Below are positions 19,164 to 27,538 of a stretch of DNA of 64,000 bases, one piece after another. The stretch is taken from contig NZ_JHXK01000010.1 in assembly GCF_000621745.1 (NCBI RefSeq), forward strand, positions 124,001-188,000, written 5' to 3'. The notes under the pieces are model-generated. The model did no database searches, had not been told where the DNA came from, and saw only the letters and a list, made by a program, of their open reading frames with translations. Numbering within the stretch: the first letter of the stretch is position 1; every line of letters begins with the position of its first letter. A program made the translations under genes and the position numbers. The stretch is from Clostridium beijerinckii HUN142 (GTDB lineage Bacteria > Bacillota > Clostridia > Clostridiales > Clostridiaceae).

Positions 19164-19219
19164 TTGCAAAAAATAAAAATATTATTATATAATGAATTCG
19201 AAACTGGTAGTATCCAGTT
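19164..19219 (+). promoter_or_regulatory. promoter and inverted repeat upstream of the second LevR gene
   Basis: TTGCAA (19164-19169), an 18-base spacer and TATAAT (19188-19193) make a good promoter, giving a leader of nearly 200 bases. Just past the predicted start, AACTGG (19202-19207) and CCAGTT (19214-19219) form an inverted repeat that may be an operator. The rest of 18988-19392 shows no gene. Confidence 0.55.
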
Positions 19220-19392
19220 ATATTTTCACAAAGATTTATGTAGAAGAATTCAAAGGAAAATTTCAAATGTATCTTAGAAAGCGAAAAATATAGGACAATA
19301 TATAGAGGTGCATTTATATAATAGGTTAAAAGTTATAAGGATGAATTCTATGCTTTTAATGTGGACTACTTATGAGTGGGGGATAATATTAA

Positions 19393-22143
19393 ATGAAAGG
19401 GTTACTTAGAAAGGAAGAAGTAATAAAGAGTCTAATTGAGCTTGAAAAGAGCAAAGGAAGAGGAATAACAGCAGATGAACTGGGATTTTATATAGGAATA
19501 GACCGAACAAATATAAGTAGGTATTTAAACCAATTATATAAGGAAAAAAGGATAAATAAAAAAGAAGGACGACCAGTTATATATAGTAGTAGCAAAAGTT
19601 ACAAGAATGAAATGAATTCAATTAAAAATAAATCGGACATAATCGTGAAAAATAGAGATAGTCTTGAAATGCTCATAGGTTCAAATCAGTCACTTAAATT
19701 ACCTGTACAGCAAGCGAAAGCTGCAATATTATATCCTCCTAGAGGCTTACATACTCTTATTTTGGGTGAAACTGGTGTAGGAAAATCGCTATTTGCAGAA
19801 GCAATGTACAATTTTGCTAAAGACTCTAAAATAATAGCTGCTGAAGCTCCTTTTATTAGATTTAATTGTGCCGATTATTCAGATAATCCTCAGTTGGTTG
19901 TGGCACAAATATTTGGAGTAAGAAGAGGTGCATTTACAGGAGCAGATACTGATAGAGAAGGTTTGTTAAAAAAAGCTGATGGAGGAATATTCTTTTTGGA
20001 TGAAGTACACAGGTTATTACCGCAGGGGCAAGAAATGTTATTTACTTTTATAGATAAGGGATATTTTAGGCAGCTTGGAGATACTGAGAAAAAGGTGAAA
20101 TCTGAAGTGCAGATTATAGCAGCTACTACGGAGAATCCACAGTCATATCTTCTGAAAACATTTACTAGAAGGATTCCAATGGTGATAGTATTACCGACAT
20201 TAAGAGAAAGAAAATTAGAGGAAAGATATCTTCTTTTAAACGAGTTCATAACAGAAGAATCTATAAGAATAGGAAAGAGCATATATATTAGTAAAAATGC
20301 GATTATTTCATTTTTACTATATGATTGTCCTAATAATATAGGGCAATTAAAAAGTGATATACAATTAGCTTGTGCTAAAGCATTTTTAAATTATAAGATT
20401 AAGAAAAATAATTATATTTTGGTAGATAAAAGTGATCTGCAACCTAGAATTCAAAAAGGAATAATGAGAATTAGAGAATGCAGAAAAGAAATAGAGAATT
20501 TATCTCAAGATATGGCTGATATTTTAAGATTTTCAAGTGAAGATAGTATACTAAAAAATATTGAATTTCATGAAAATCAAGTAGAAGGCTCGGAAAATAA
20601 AAGTTTTTATTCGATAATAGAAAATAAGATGGAAAACTTAAAGGAACGAGGAATTAATGAGACAGAAATAAATGATATTCTAAATATTGATTTGGAAAAA
20701 TATTTTAGAAGATATATTAGTAATATCACAACAAATGTTAAAAAAGATGAGATTGCCAAAATTGTAAACATTAAAGTAGCTACGGTTGCAGAAAAAATGT
20801 TGAGTATAGCATCTGAAAAGTTAAATAGGGATTTTGACCAGAAAGTTTATTTTGGGTTAGCACTTCATTTACAGGGAAGCATCGAAAGGATTAATTCAGG
20901 AAAAAAGATATATCATCCTAAGCTTAATATTATAAGGGTGGAAAATAGAGAAGAATTTGCTGTGGCCATGGATATTATAAAAATTGCAGAAAAAGAATTT
21001 CATATAGATATCCCATTAGATGAAATAGGCTATATAACTATGTTTTTGGCTGCATGTAATGATGAAAATAGTGAACAATTAGAGAAAAAGGTGCGAGTTA
21101 TAGTAATGATGCATGGAACAAGTACAGCTAGCAGCATGGCTGAGGTAGCTAATTCTTTAATAGGAGAAGAATATGTGCAAGCTCTAGATATGCCACTAAC
21201 TATGAAGGCAGAGGATATGCTAGAGAAAGCCAAGAAAAAAATTAAAGAAATATATAATGAAAAAGGGATGTTGTTACTTGTTGATATGGGATCATTAGTT
21301 AATTTTGGAGATATAATTAGTAATGAATTAGAAATAAAAATTAAAACCATAGATATGGTCACAACATTAACTGTTATAGAAGCAGGAAGTAAAGCTTTTA
21401 ATGGGAGAAGCTTGGATTCAATATATAATTTATGCAGAGATATTGGAAAGTCCTCTATGCAAGTTTCTAAGGAAGACAATAAATACAATAAAGAACTAGT
21501 TATAATAACCACATGCTTTACAGGCGAAGGAGCAGCAGAAAGAATAAAAATAAGAATAAGTAATAATTTGAAGAATATAGAAAAAGTAAAAATTATACCG
21601 CTTAATATTTCTGACAGGGAAGAGTTTTTTAGAAAAGTAAATAGGTTAAAAGAGAAGTTTATAATATTAGCAGTTGTAGGAACTATAAAGATAGTTATTG
21701 AAGATGTTCCGTTTATATCAGCACAAGATGTTTTTTTGAGTGAGGGAATAAATTATTTGGAGAATTTAATTGACATCGAGTATGACTTTTTAAAAGTCAG
21801 AAAAGCATTGAGTAGTCAATTAAATGAATTAAATTCAATAAAGGTATTTTCAGATATTAGAGATGTAATAAGAAAAATAGAAGAAAATTTAAAAGTGAGA
21901 ATTCAGCATGATGCACAGATAGGAATTTTAATTCATATCACTTTTCTTATAGATAAATTAAAGCATGGTGGTCAAGAATTAAAATTCAAAGATTTAGAAA
22001 ATTATCGGCATATGTATAATAGTGAATTTTCATTGATTAAGAAAATTTTAAAAGACTTGGAGCGTGTATATAATATAAATATAGGAGATAATGAGATAGC
22101 TTATATAGTAAGAATTGTTAAGGAAAATATAGTTACTGTGTAA
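19393..22143 (+). CDS. LevR-type sigma-54 activator with PRD domains (2)
   Basis: The 916-residue protein is a paralogue of the activator at 12653 with the same order of domains. The N-terminal HTH reads GITADELGFYIGIDRTNISRY. The AAA+ part has Walker A GETGVGKS (125-132), the sigma-54 loop GAFTGA (179-184) and Walker B IFFLDE (199-204). PRD1 follows, then an EIIA-Man-like domain (MMHGTSTASSMAEVANSL), an EIIB-Gat-like domain with TTCFTGEGAAERI and a C-terminal PRD2 (GILIHITFLIDKL). The second HTH cassette differs, so it should see a different DNA site. A terminator ends the gene and a sigma-54 promoter for a lactose-family PTS follows at once, which identifies its target. Confidence 0.93.
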   Translation: MKGLLRKEEVIKSLIELEKSKGRGITADELGFYIGIDRTNISRYLNQLYKEKRINKKEGRPVIYSSSKSYKNEMNSIKNKSDIIVKNRDSLEMLIGSNQSLKLPVQQAKAAILYPPRGLHTLILGETGVGKSLFAEAMYNFAKDSKIIAAEAPFIRFNCADYSDNPQLVVAQIFGVRRGAFTGADTDREGLLKKADGGIFFLDEVHRLLPQGQEMLFTFIDKGYFRQLGDTEKKVKSEVQIIAATTENPQSYLLKTFTRRIPMVIVLPTLRERKLEERYLLLNEFITEESIRIGKSIYISKNAIISFLLYDCPNNIGQLKSDIQLACAKAFLNYKIKKNNYILVDKSDLQPRIQKGIMRIRECRKEIENLSQDMADILRFSSEDSILKNIEFHENQVEGSENKSFYSIIENKMENLKERGINETEINDILNIDLEKYFRRYISNITTNVKKDEIAKIVNIKVATVAEKMLSIASEKLNRDFDQKVYFGLALHLQGSIERINSGKKIYHPKLNIIRVENREEFAVAMDIIKIAEKEFHIDIPLDEIGYITMFLAACNDENSEQLEKKVRVIVMMHGTSTASSMAEVANSLIGEEYVQALDMPLTMKAEDMLEKAKKKIKEIYNEKGMLLLVDMGSLVNFGDIISNELEIKIKTIDMVTTLTVIEAGSKAFNGRSLDSIYNLCRDIGKSSMQVSKEDNKYNKELVIITTCFTGEGAAERIKIRISNNLKNIEKVKIIPLNISDREEFFRKVNRLKEKFIILAVVGTIKIVIEDVPFISAQDVFLSEGINYLENLIDIEYDFLKVRKALSSQLNELNSIKVFSDIRDVIRKIEENLKVRIQHDAQIGILIHITFLIDKLKHGGQELKFKDLENYRHMYNSEFSLIKKILKDLERVYNINIGDNEIAYIVRIVKENIVTV

Positions 22144-22153
22144 GAGCCAAAGC

Positions 22154-22186
22154 AGTGTGTAAGTTAAATTACACACTATTTTTTTT
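22154..22186 (+). terminator. terminator of the second LevR gene
   Basis: AGTGTGTAA pairs with TTACACACT around GTTAAA and is followed by eight T. The repeated TTxCACACT boxes at 22169 and about 22189, and the palindrome ATTCATGAAT (22201-22210) flanked by CACAC and GTGTG, may also be upstream activator sites for the promoter at 22258. Confidence 0.8.
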
Positions 22187-22257
22187 AGTTGCACACTTTG
22201 ATTCATGAATTGTGTGATTATGAGATGATTTATATTTATTTGTGCATAAATATAATA

Positions 22258-22274
22258 TTGGTATAAAACTTGCT
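22258..22274 (+). promoter_or_regulatory. sigma-54 (-24/-12) promoter of the lactose-family PTS operon
   Basis: TTGGTAT-AAAAC-TTGCT has GG at 22260-22261 and GC at 22272-22273, 10 bases apart. It lies 60 bases before the EIIB gene and directly after the gene of a LevR-type activator. Confidence 0.85.
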
Positions 22275-22334
22275 TTATATAATAGTGTAATAGATGAATG
22301 CTAGTAAATAAAAATATCCAAGGAGAGGTTAAAA

Positions 22335-22646
22335 ATGAAGAATATATTATTAGTTTGTTCAGCCGGAATGTCCACAAGTTTATTAGTTTCGAAAATGGAA
22401 AAGGCAGCTGAAGAAAAAGGGATTGAATGTAATATAAAAGCTGTAGGAGAGGCAGATGTTAAAGAATATATAGGTAAGATAGATGTTTTGTTACTGGGGC
22501 CTCAGGTTAGATTTTTATTATCAAAATTTAAAGCTAATTTATCGGATAAGAATATATCTGTAGAAGTAATTAATACAGTTGATTATGGAACAATGAATGG
22601 AGAAAAAGTCTTAGAAAGAGCTCTAGATCTTATAAAAAATAAATAA
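22335..22646 (+). CDS. PTS lactose/cellobiose-family EIIB component
   Basis: The 103-residue cytosolic protein has the phosphocysteine loop LLVCSAGMSTSLL, with Cys8 as the phosphorylated residue. The P-loop-like fold and length match ChbB/CelA. It receives phosphate from the EIIA encoded next and transfers it to the sugar bound by EIIC. The start has AAGGAGAGG upstream. It is the first gene behind the sigma-54 promoter. Confidence 0.94.
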   Translation: MKNILLVCSAGMSTSLLVSKMEKAAEEKGIECNIKAVGEADVKEYIGKIDVLLLGPQVRFLLSKFKANLSDKNISVEVINTVDYGTMNGEKVLERALDLIKNK

Positions 22647-22666
22647 TTGAAAAGGAGAGAAACATT

Positions 22667-22978
22667 GTGGAAGAAACAATAATGAATCTTATAGTGCATA
22701 GCGGAGAAGTTAGAAGTTATTCAATGGAAGCTATTCAATGCGCTAAAAGTGGGAATATAGATGGAGCAAGAAAATTAATTGAACAAGCAGAAGCAGAATT
22801 ATTAAAAGCACATAATGTTCAAACATATTTAATACAAAAGGAAGCACGAGGAGAAAAAACAGAAGTTTCTTTACTTATGATTCATGCTCAGGATCACTTT
22901 ATGACTAGTATGACATTAAAGTCTATGGCAGTTGAAATTATAGAAATACATGAAAAATTTAATAACAATATATGTTAG
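22667..22978 (+). CDS. PTS lactose/cellobiose-family EIIA component
   Basis: This 103-residue all-helical protein matches LacF/ChbA. The active His lies in LLMIHAQDHFMTSM (residues 69-82). It starts with GTG at 22667, which has AAAGGAGAG at the right distance; the first ATG in frame would remove residues of the first helix. It sits 20 bases after EIIB. The glutamate/alanine-rich helix EQAEAELLKAHNVQT is typical of the trimeric EIIA-Lac fold. Confidence 0.94.
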   Translation: MEETIMNLIVHSGEVRSYSMEAIQCAKSGNIDGARKLIEQAEAELLKAHNVQTYLIQKEARGEKTEVSLLMIHAQDHFMTSMTLKSMAVEIIEIHEKFNNNIC

Positions 22979-23023
22979 TCTAATTATTTATTTACTTAAA
23001 GTTAAGGAAAAGGTAGTGATAGT

Positions 23024-23926
23024 ATGAAATACATCATAGGTGTCGATGGTGGAGGAACAAAAACAGAAGCAGTAGCTTATGACTTTCAAGGAAATATTAT
23101 AGTTACTTCTGTAAAAGGATTCGCAAATTTGCTAAATAATAGAGAAAAAGCACTAAATAATATAGTAGATTCAATAAGAGAAATAATGGATGTTCTTAAA
23201 GAAGACGAACTTGTAGGTTTATATCTTGGCATTGCAGGATCGGAAGTCGGAGATAATGCAAAAATTATAAAAGATACAATAAAAAATGAACTTAAGACTG
23301 ACTGTGTACTTATGAACGATGCTGAAATAGCCCTAAAAGCTATGTTAAGGGGGAATGATGGAATATTGACAATAGCAGGGACTGGATCGATAGCATTTGG
23401 AGTTAAAAATAATTCAAGTGTAAGGTGTGGGGGCTGGGGTAACTTATTAGGAGATGAAGGGAGTGGATATAAAATAGCAATTGATGCTATAAAAAGAATG
23501 ATATTTGAAGAAGAAAATTCTTTATCTAAATCGGAATTAACTACGAGAATTATGAAAAGGTTAGGTGCTAAATCAATAGGCGAAGTAGTAACTTTTGTAT
23601 ATTCATCTACTAAGGACGAGATAGCATCTTTGGCAGAAATAGTTTCAATATTGGGCGAGGAAGGAAATAAGATAGCTGAAGAAATATTGGTTAATGAAGG
23701 CGTAGATTTAGCTAAGACTGTTATAAATGTGTATAGAAAATTAAAATTTGAAAGCTGCTCTATCGCCTTGGTTGGTGGAGTTATAAGAAAAGCAAAGATA
23801 TTAAGAAAATCTTTTGAAAAGTACCTAAGAGAAAATATAGTTATTGAGGATATAGTAGATGATGAAATTTCACCTACAATGGGTGCTTATTATATTAATA
23901 AAGCGAAGAGAGAAAGTAAGGTTTAG
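23024..23926 (+). CDS. BadF/BadG-type amino-sugar kinase
   Basis: The 300-residue protein is an ASKHA-fold kinase of the BadF/BadG/BcrA/BcrD group, to which bacterial N-acetylglucosamine and glucosamine kinases belong. It shows the phosphate-1 loop GVDGGGTKTEAVAYD (residues 5-19), the second loop TIAGTGSIAFG and the WGNLLGDEGSGY signature typical of N-acetylglucosamine kinase. Placing a free-sugar kinase inside a PTS operon suggests that part of the imported di- or oligosaccharide is released unphosphorylated and must be phosphorylated by ATP; chitobiose-like substrates would fit. No glycosidase is in the operon. Substrate assignment is inference. Confidence 0.8.
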   Translation: MKYIIGVDGGGTKTEAVAYDFQGNIIVTSVKGFANLLNNREKALNNIVDSIREIMDVLKEDELVGLYLGIAGSEVGDNAKIIKDTIKNELKTDCVLMNDAEIALKAMLRGNDGILTIAGTGSIAFGVKNNSSVRCGGWGNLLGDEGSGYKIAIDAIKRMIFEEENSLSKSELTTRIMKRLGAKSIGEVVTFVYSSTKDEIASLAEIVSILGEEGNKIAEEILVNEGVDLAKTVINVYRKLKFESCSIALVGGVIRKAKILRKSFEKYLRENIVIEDIVDDEISPTMGAYYINKAKRESKV

Positions 23927-24011
23927 GTAAATATTATACTAGACTATATAGAGCCATGGGTGAGTTTTGACTTTATTTCAAATAAATCTTAGATATGGGG
24001 AGGAAATAATT

Positions 24012-25289
24012 ATGAATAAGTTTTTTGAATGGATGGAGGAGCACTTTGTTCCAATTGCATTTAAGATTGGTTCACAAAGGCATTTAGTAGCTATACGTGA
24101 CGGATTTGCTACAATAACACCGATTATAATGGCTGGTGCATTTGCAGTATTGTTCAATAATATAGGATTTAAATGGTATCAAAATTTTATGGATTGGCTA
24201 TTACCAACAGGTTGGAAAAGCTGGGGAGGATCTATATGGAATGGTTCTTATGCAATTATGTCAATATTAGTTGTATTTACGATATCATATCATTTAGCAA
24301 GATCGTATGATAAGGATGGCTTAGGAGCTGGAATAGTATCAGTTGCTGCATCGATGATTTTATATGCAACAACACCAGATGGAGGAGCATTTCCATTAAC
24401 CTTTTTAGGGGCACAAGGTTTATTTATTTCATTGATAGTATCATTAGTATCTACAGAGATTTTCGTAAAGTTAATCGGCAATCCTAAATTAGTAATAAAA
24501 ATGCCTAGTGGAGTACCACCAGCAGTTTCAAGATCATTTGCAGCATTGTTACCAACAATAATAATTTTAGCATTAGCAGCGGGAATTAAGGAATTATTTA
24601 TAGTTATGAGTGTACCAGATATACATCAGGCATTATTCTTTACTCTACAGAAACCATTACAATTAATTGCAGGAAGCTTTTTGGGAGTATTTGTAATAGT
24701 ATTATTGGTACATGTATTATGGTTTTTTGGTTTACATGGTTCAAATATACTAGCACCAGTAATAAATGCATTATTACTTCCATTACTTTTAGCCAATACA
24801 GAAGCAATAACAAATGGATCACAGCCAGAAAATATATTAAATAGTCAATTTTTAGATTCGTATGTAAATATGGGTGGAGCAGGAACTTCAATAGCGTTAT
24901 TAATTGCAATATATGTATTAGGTAGAAAAGCCGGTGCACAACAAAGGGCAATTGCAAATTTAGGTATAGCACCAGGAATATTTAATATAAATGAACCGGT
25001 AATATATGGTGCACCAATAGTTTTAAATCCAATTTATTTTATTCCGTTTATATTATCGCCTATAGTTTCGTTAACCATAGCATATATATTAACAGTTATT
25101 GGGTTTGTTCCAAAGGTAGCAATAATGGCAACATGGACAACACCGCCAATTTTGGGAGCAATTATATCTACAAACTCAATCATGGGTGGAGTTACAGCTC
25201 TTATTTGTTTAATTGTAAGTATATTGATATATCTTCCATTTGTATATGTTGCTGGAAGGCAAGAATTAAGAAAAGAAAATGTAAAATAG
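24012..25289 (+). CDS. PTS lactose/cellobiose-family EIIC permease
   Basis: The 425-residue membrane protein has about ten hydrophobic helices and family motifs such as SQRHLVAIRDGFATITPIIMAG after a short amphipathic N-terminus, and NINEPVIYGAPIVLNPI around residue 330. It is the sugar channel of the operon. The frame is open upstream to 23967, but the ATG at 24012 is chosen because GGGGAGG precedes it and because EIIC proteins start a few residues before this amphipathic segment. It is the last gene before a terminator. Confidence 0.93.
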   Translation: MNKFFEWMEEHFVPIAFKIGSQRHLVAIRDGFATITPIIMAGAFAVLFNNIGFKWYQNFMDWLLPTGWKSWGGSIWNGSYAIMSILVVFTISYHLARSYDKDGLGAGIVSVAASMILYATTPDGGAFPLTFLGAQGLFISLIVSLVSTEIFVKLIGNPKLVIKMPSGVPPAVSRSFAALLPTIIILALAAGIKELFIVMSVPDIHQALFFTLQKPLQLIAGSFLGVFVIVLLVHVLWFFGLHGSNILAPVINALLLPLLLANTEAITNGSQPENILNSQFLDSYVNMGGAGTSIALLIAIYVLGRKAGAQQRAIANLGIAPGIFNINEPVIYGAPIVLNPIYFIPFILSPIVSLTIAYILTVIGFVPKVAIMATWTTPPILGAIISTNSIMGGVTALICLIVSILIYLPFVYVAGRQELRKENVK

Positions 25290-25439
25290 GAATTTTAATA
25301 AAGGATTTTAGCATAGTTATTTATAATGTTTCTTAGTAGAATATTCTTAATACTCTATATTAAATATTGAGTAATAAATGGAATTTTAATTAATATATTT
25401 ATATTAGTCCATTTATTATATTATTGAGTTATGAAATGT

Positions 25440-25461
25440 AGCAGATTCTTATGAATCTGCT
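25440..25461 (+). terminator. terminator of the lactose-family PTS operon
   Basis: AGCAGATTC and GAATCTGCT form a tight stem with a TTAT loop, followed by TTCTATTTAT. The rest of the 445-base gap 25290-25734 is very A+T-rich, with no gene or convincing promoter. Confidence 0.75.
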
Positions 25462-25734
25462 TTCTATTTATATCTTAAGATTTCTTAAATCTGTGCTTTA
25501 CAATAAATAATATATTAAGCTATTATTAATGTATTAGATTTATATGGTTTAAAAGAATCATAATAGATACTAACGGCTAAGGATAAGTAAAGTATTTAAA
25601 TAATAAGGTTAATGATAGAATCGTTTTATAAGATTAATAAGGTCATTTATATTTTCTAAATAATGTATTAATTTAGATGATAAGTGATTTGCTAAAGATT
25701 AGAAAGTTCTATAAATAATAAAAAGGGTGGTCAT

Positions 25735-26589
25735 ATGAGTAAAATTATTGATCCAGCAACTATAATAAAATCTTATAACAACAATATAGTTTCCGTAAAC
25801 ATGAATGGAAAGGAAAGAATACTTTTTGCAAAGGGAATTGGATTCGGTAGAAAGTCTGGAGATACCATTGAAAAGGGGACTGAGGTTGAAAAGATATTTG
25901 TTATTGAAGATGAGGATAACTTAAGAAACTTTAAACAAGTAATTGAAAACGTTGATGAAGAATTTTTTGTGCTATGCGAAAAGATGATATCATATGTCGC
26001 AAATGAATTGAAAGAAAATTTGGATGAGAGAATACACGTTGCATTAGTAGATCATTTAAATTTTGCAGTGAAAAGGCTTTCGGACAAAGAGGAAATAGAG
26101 AATCCATTTCTTATGGAAATTAGAGCATTATATCCACAAGAATACTCGTTAGCAGAAAAAGTTGCGGAAGTTTTACAAAATGAAAAAAAGGTAAAAATTC
26201 CAGAAGGAGAGATTGGATTCATAGCACTACATATTCATTCTGCTAGAAATTCAGGTAAGCTATCCAATACTATAAAAAATACACATTTGATAAACTCAAT
26301 AATTGAATATGTAGAAGAAAAAACTGAAATAAAAATGGATAAAACATCATTAGATTATGCCAGATTTCTCACACATTTGAGATTTGCAATTAAAAGAATT
26401 TTGGATGATATATCTATTGAAAATGATTTTATAAAAGAAATAAAATTAAAATATAAATTATCATATAAAGTATCTAAGGGTGTAGCAAAAATATTAGTTT
26501 TGAAATTAGAAAAGAAAGTTTCAGAAGATGAAATAGCATATCTAGCAATGCATATAGAGAGGTTTAGAAAAGCTGCAATAAAAATGTAA
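25735..26589 (+). CDS. glcT: BglG-family antiterminator, GlcT type
   Basis: The 284-residue protein has an N-terminal RNA-binding CAT domain (residues 1-60, with VVSVNMNGKERILFAKGIGFG-like NNNIVSVNMNGKERI and GFGRKSGD) and two PRD domains with paired histidines (for example DHLNFAVKRL and FIALHIHSA in PRD1; FLTHLRFAIKRI and YLAMHIERF in PRD2). GlcT binds a RAT hairpin in glucose PTS mRNA and prevents termination; PTS phosphorylation of the PRDs controls it. Both neighbouring PTS genes, crr and ptsG, have RAT/terminator leaders, which supports the GlcT name. The start has GGGTGG upstream. It is convergent with crr. Confidence 0.9.
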   Translation: MSKIIDPATIIKSYNNNIVSVNMNGKERILFAKGIGFGRKSGDTIEKGTEVEKIFVIEDEDNLRNFKQVIENVDEEFFVLCEKMISYVANELKENLDERIHVALVDHLNFAVKRLSDKEEIENPFLMEIRALYPQEYSLAEKVAEVLQNEKKVKIPEGEIGFIALHIHSARNSGKLSNTIKNTHLINSIIEYVEEKTEIKMDKTSLDYARFLTHLRFAIKRILDDISIENDFIKEIKLKYKLSYKVSKGVAKILVLKLEKKVSEDEIAYLAMHIERFRKAAIKM

Positions 26590-26591
26590 TT

Positions 26592-26631
26592 AAAATAGCA
26601 AACATATTAATGAAAATATGTTTGCTATTTT
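26592..26631. terminator. bidirectional terminator between glcT and crr
   Basis: AAAATAGCAAACATATT pairs with its full complement around a 6-nt loop, 17 bp in all, with A/T runs on both sides. It serves the convergent glcT and crr. Confidence 0.9.
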
Positions 26632-26632
26632 T

Positions 26633-27130
26633 CTATAAACTAAAAGTAATTACTTCATCTTCTCCAGCAACAACATCTTTATTCACATGTGAATTTAAGT
26701 CTTTGACTATATCCATATTTGTAACAAGGACTGGAGTGATCAAAGAAAAACCTTTTCCTAAAATAAAATCCCTATCTATTTTTATAATTGGAGTCCCAGC
26801 TTTAACTTTAGTTCCAGCTTCAGCTAATTGTTCAAAACCTTCACCATTTAAAGAAACAGTATCGATACCTATATGAACTAATAACTCAGCTCCATTATCA
26901 AGAGTAATTGCAAAGGCATGTTTTGTATTAAATACTAATGTTAAGGTTCCGTCAGCAGGTGCAACTACTATATCTCCAGTAGTATCTATTGCAAGCCCGT
27001 CTCCAGCCATTTTTTCTGCAAAAACTTTATCTGGTACTTTTGATAAATCTATTGTTTTACCAGTTATAGGTGCAACTAATTTTGCTTCTTTATTTGAGTC
27101 TTTTGAATTCTTCTTAAAAAAATTAAACAT
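26633..27130 (-). CDS. crr: PTS glucose-family EIIA component
   Basis: The 165-residue cytosolic protein has the all-beta EIIA-Glc fold. His86 in LLVHIGIDTVSLNGEGF is the phosphorylation site and His71 in NTKHAFAI its partner. It supplies phosphate to the EIIB domain of PtsG, encoded divergently. Transcription is likely controlled by a GlcT antiterminator in the leader at 27199-27247. The start is odd: the good AAAGGAAG lies 32 bases before the ATG, and a second RAT-like hairpin sits between them. No other start codon is possible in frame, since a TAA lies 17 bases upstream of the ATG. The MFNFFKK beginning is standard for the family. Confidence 0.94.
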   Translation of the reverse strand: MFNFFKKNSKDSNKEAKLVAPITGKTIDLSKVPDKVFAEKMAGDGLAIDTTGDIVVAPADGTLTLVFNTKHAFAITLDNGAELLVHIGIDTVSLNGEGFEQLAEAGTKVKAGTPIIKIDRDFILGKGFSLITPVLVTNMDIVKDLNSHVNKDVVAGEDEVITFSL

Positions 27131-27131
27131 A

Positions 27132-27156
27132 CTTAATATTCCCGATTAAACAGGAA
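27132..27156 (-). promoter_or_regulatory. second RAT-like hairpin at the crr start
   Basis: On the minus strand TTCCTG-TTTAAT-CGGGAA forms a 6-bp stem ending nine bases before the ATG. The sequence closely resembles the RAT further upstream (TTACTGTTTAATCAGGCATA versus TTCCTGTTTAATCGGGAATA), and its 3' arm covers the only nearby SD-like GGGA. Confidence 0.6.
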
Positions 27157-27198
27157 CAGTCACTTCCTTTCATTCTGTTATTTATTGGTAATAAAAAA

Positions 27199-27247
27199 GC
27201 ATAAGTTTCCGAATTACGCAAACTTATGCCTGATTAAACAGTAACAC
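27199..27247 (-). promoter_or_regulatory. RAT antiterminator and overlapping terminator in the crr leader
   Basis: Minus strand, 5' to 3': GTGTTACTGTTTAATCAGG continuing to CATAAG (27247-27223) matches the GlcT RAT. The terminator stem GCATAAGTTT/AAACTTATGC (27229-27220 with 27208-27199) starts inside it and ends in TTTTTTAT. The two hairpins exclude each other. Confidence 0.9.
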
Positions 27248-27259
27248 ATTTATGTACTA

Positions 27260-27288
27260 ATTATATTATTTCATATAATTAGTGTCAA
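27260..27288 (-). promoter_or_regulatory. sigma-A promoter of crr
   Basis: Minus-strand TTGACA (27288-27283), 17-base spacer and TATAAT (27265-27260), just before the RAT leader. Confidence 0.85.
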
Positions 27289-27311
27289 TAATAAAAAAAT
27301 AAAAAAAGGTA

Positions 27312-27340
27312 TTGACTATAGAATAAAAATAGAATAATAT
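27312..27340 (+). promoter_or_regulatory. sigma-A promoter of ptsG
   Basis: TTGACT (27312-27317), 17-base spacer and TAATAT (27335-27340), back to back with the crr promoter; 23 bases separate the two -35 boxes. Confidence 0.75.
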
Positions 27341-27365
27341 GAGTGTATAAGAATACGATCTTTGG

Positions 27366-27433
27366 CGTGTAACCGATTAAATCAGGGCATTAGCTGAAAA
27401 GGATAATATAATTTATCCTTTTCAGCTTTTTTA
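27366..27433 (+). promoter_or_regulatory. RAT antiterminator and terminator in the ptsG leader
   Basis: CGTGTAACCGATTAAATCAG (from 27366) continuing to GGCATTAG is a GlcT RAT. The terminator AGCTGAAAAGGATAA/TTATCCTTTTCAGCT (27392-27406 with 27413-27427) begins at its last bases and ends in TTTTTTATTT. Confidence 0.9.
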
Positions 27434-27538
27434 TTTGCTGGAAAGGATACATGTTCATAAGAATTATAATGCATTTAGGGATATAACAATCCTTAAAATA
27501 AATTTTATTAATTATTATGGAAGGGGAATTATATTATT

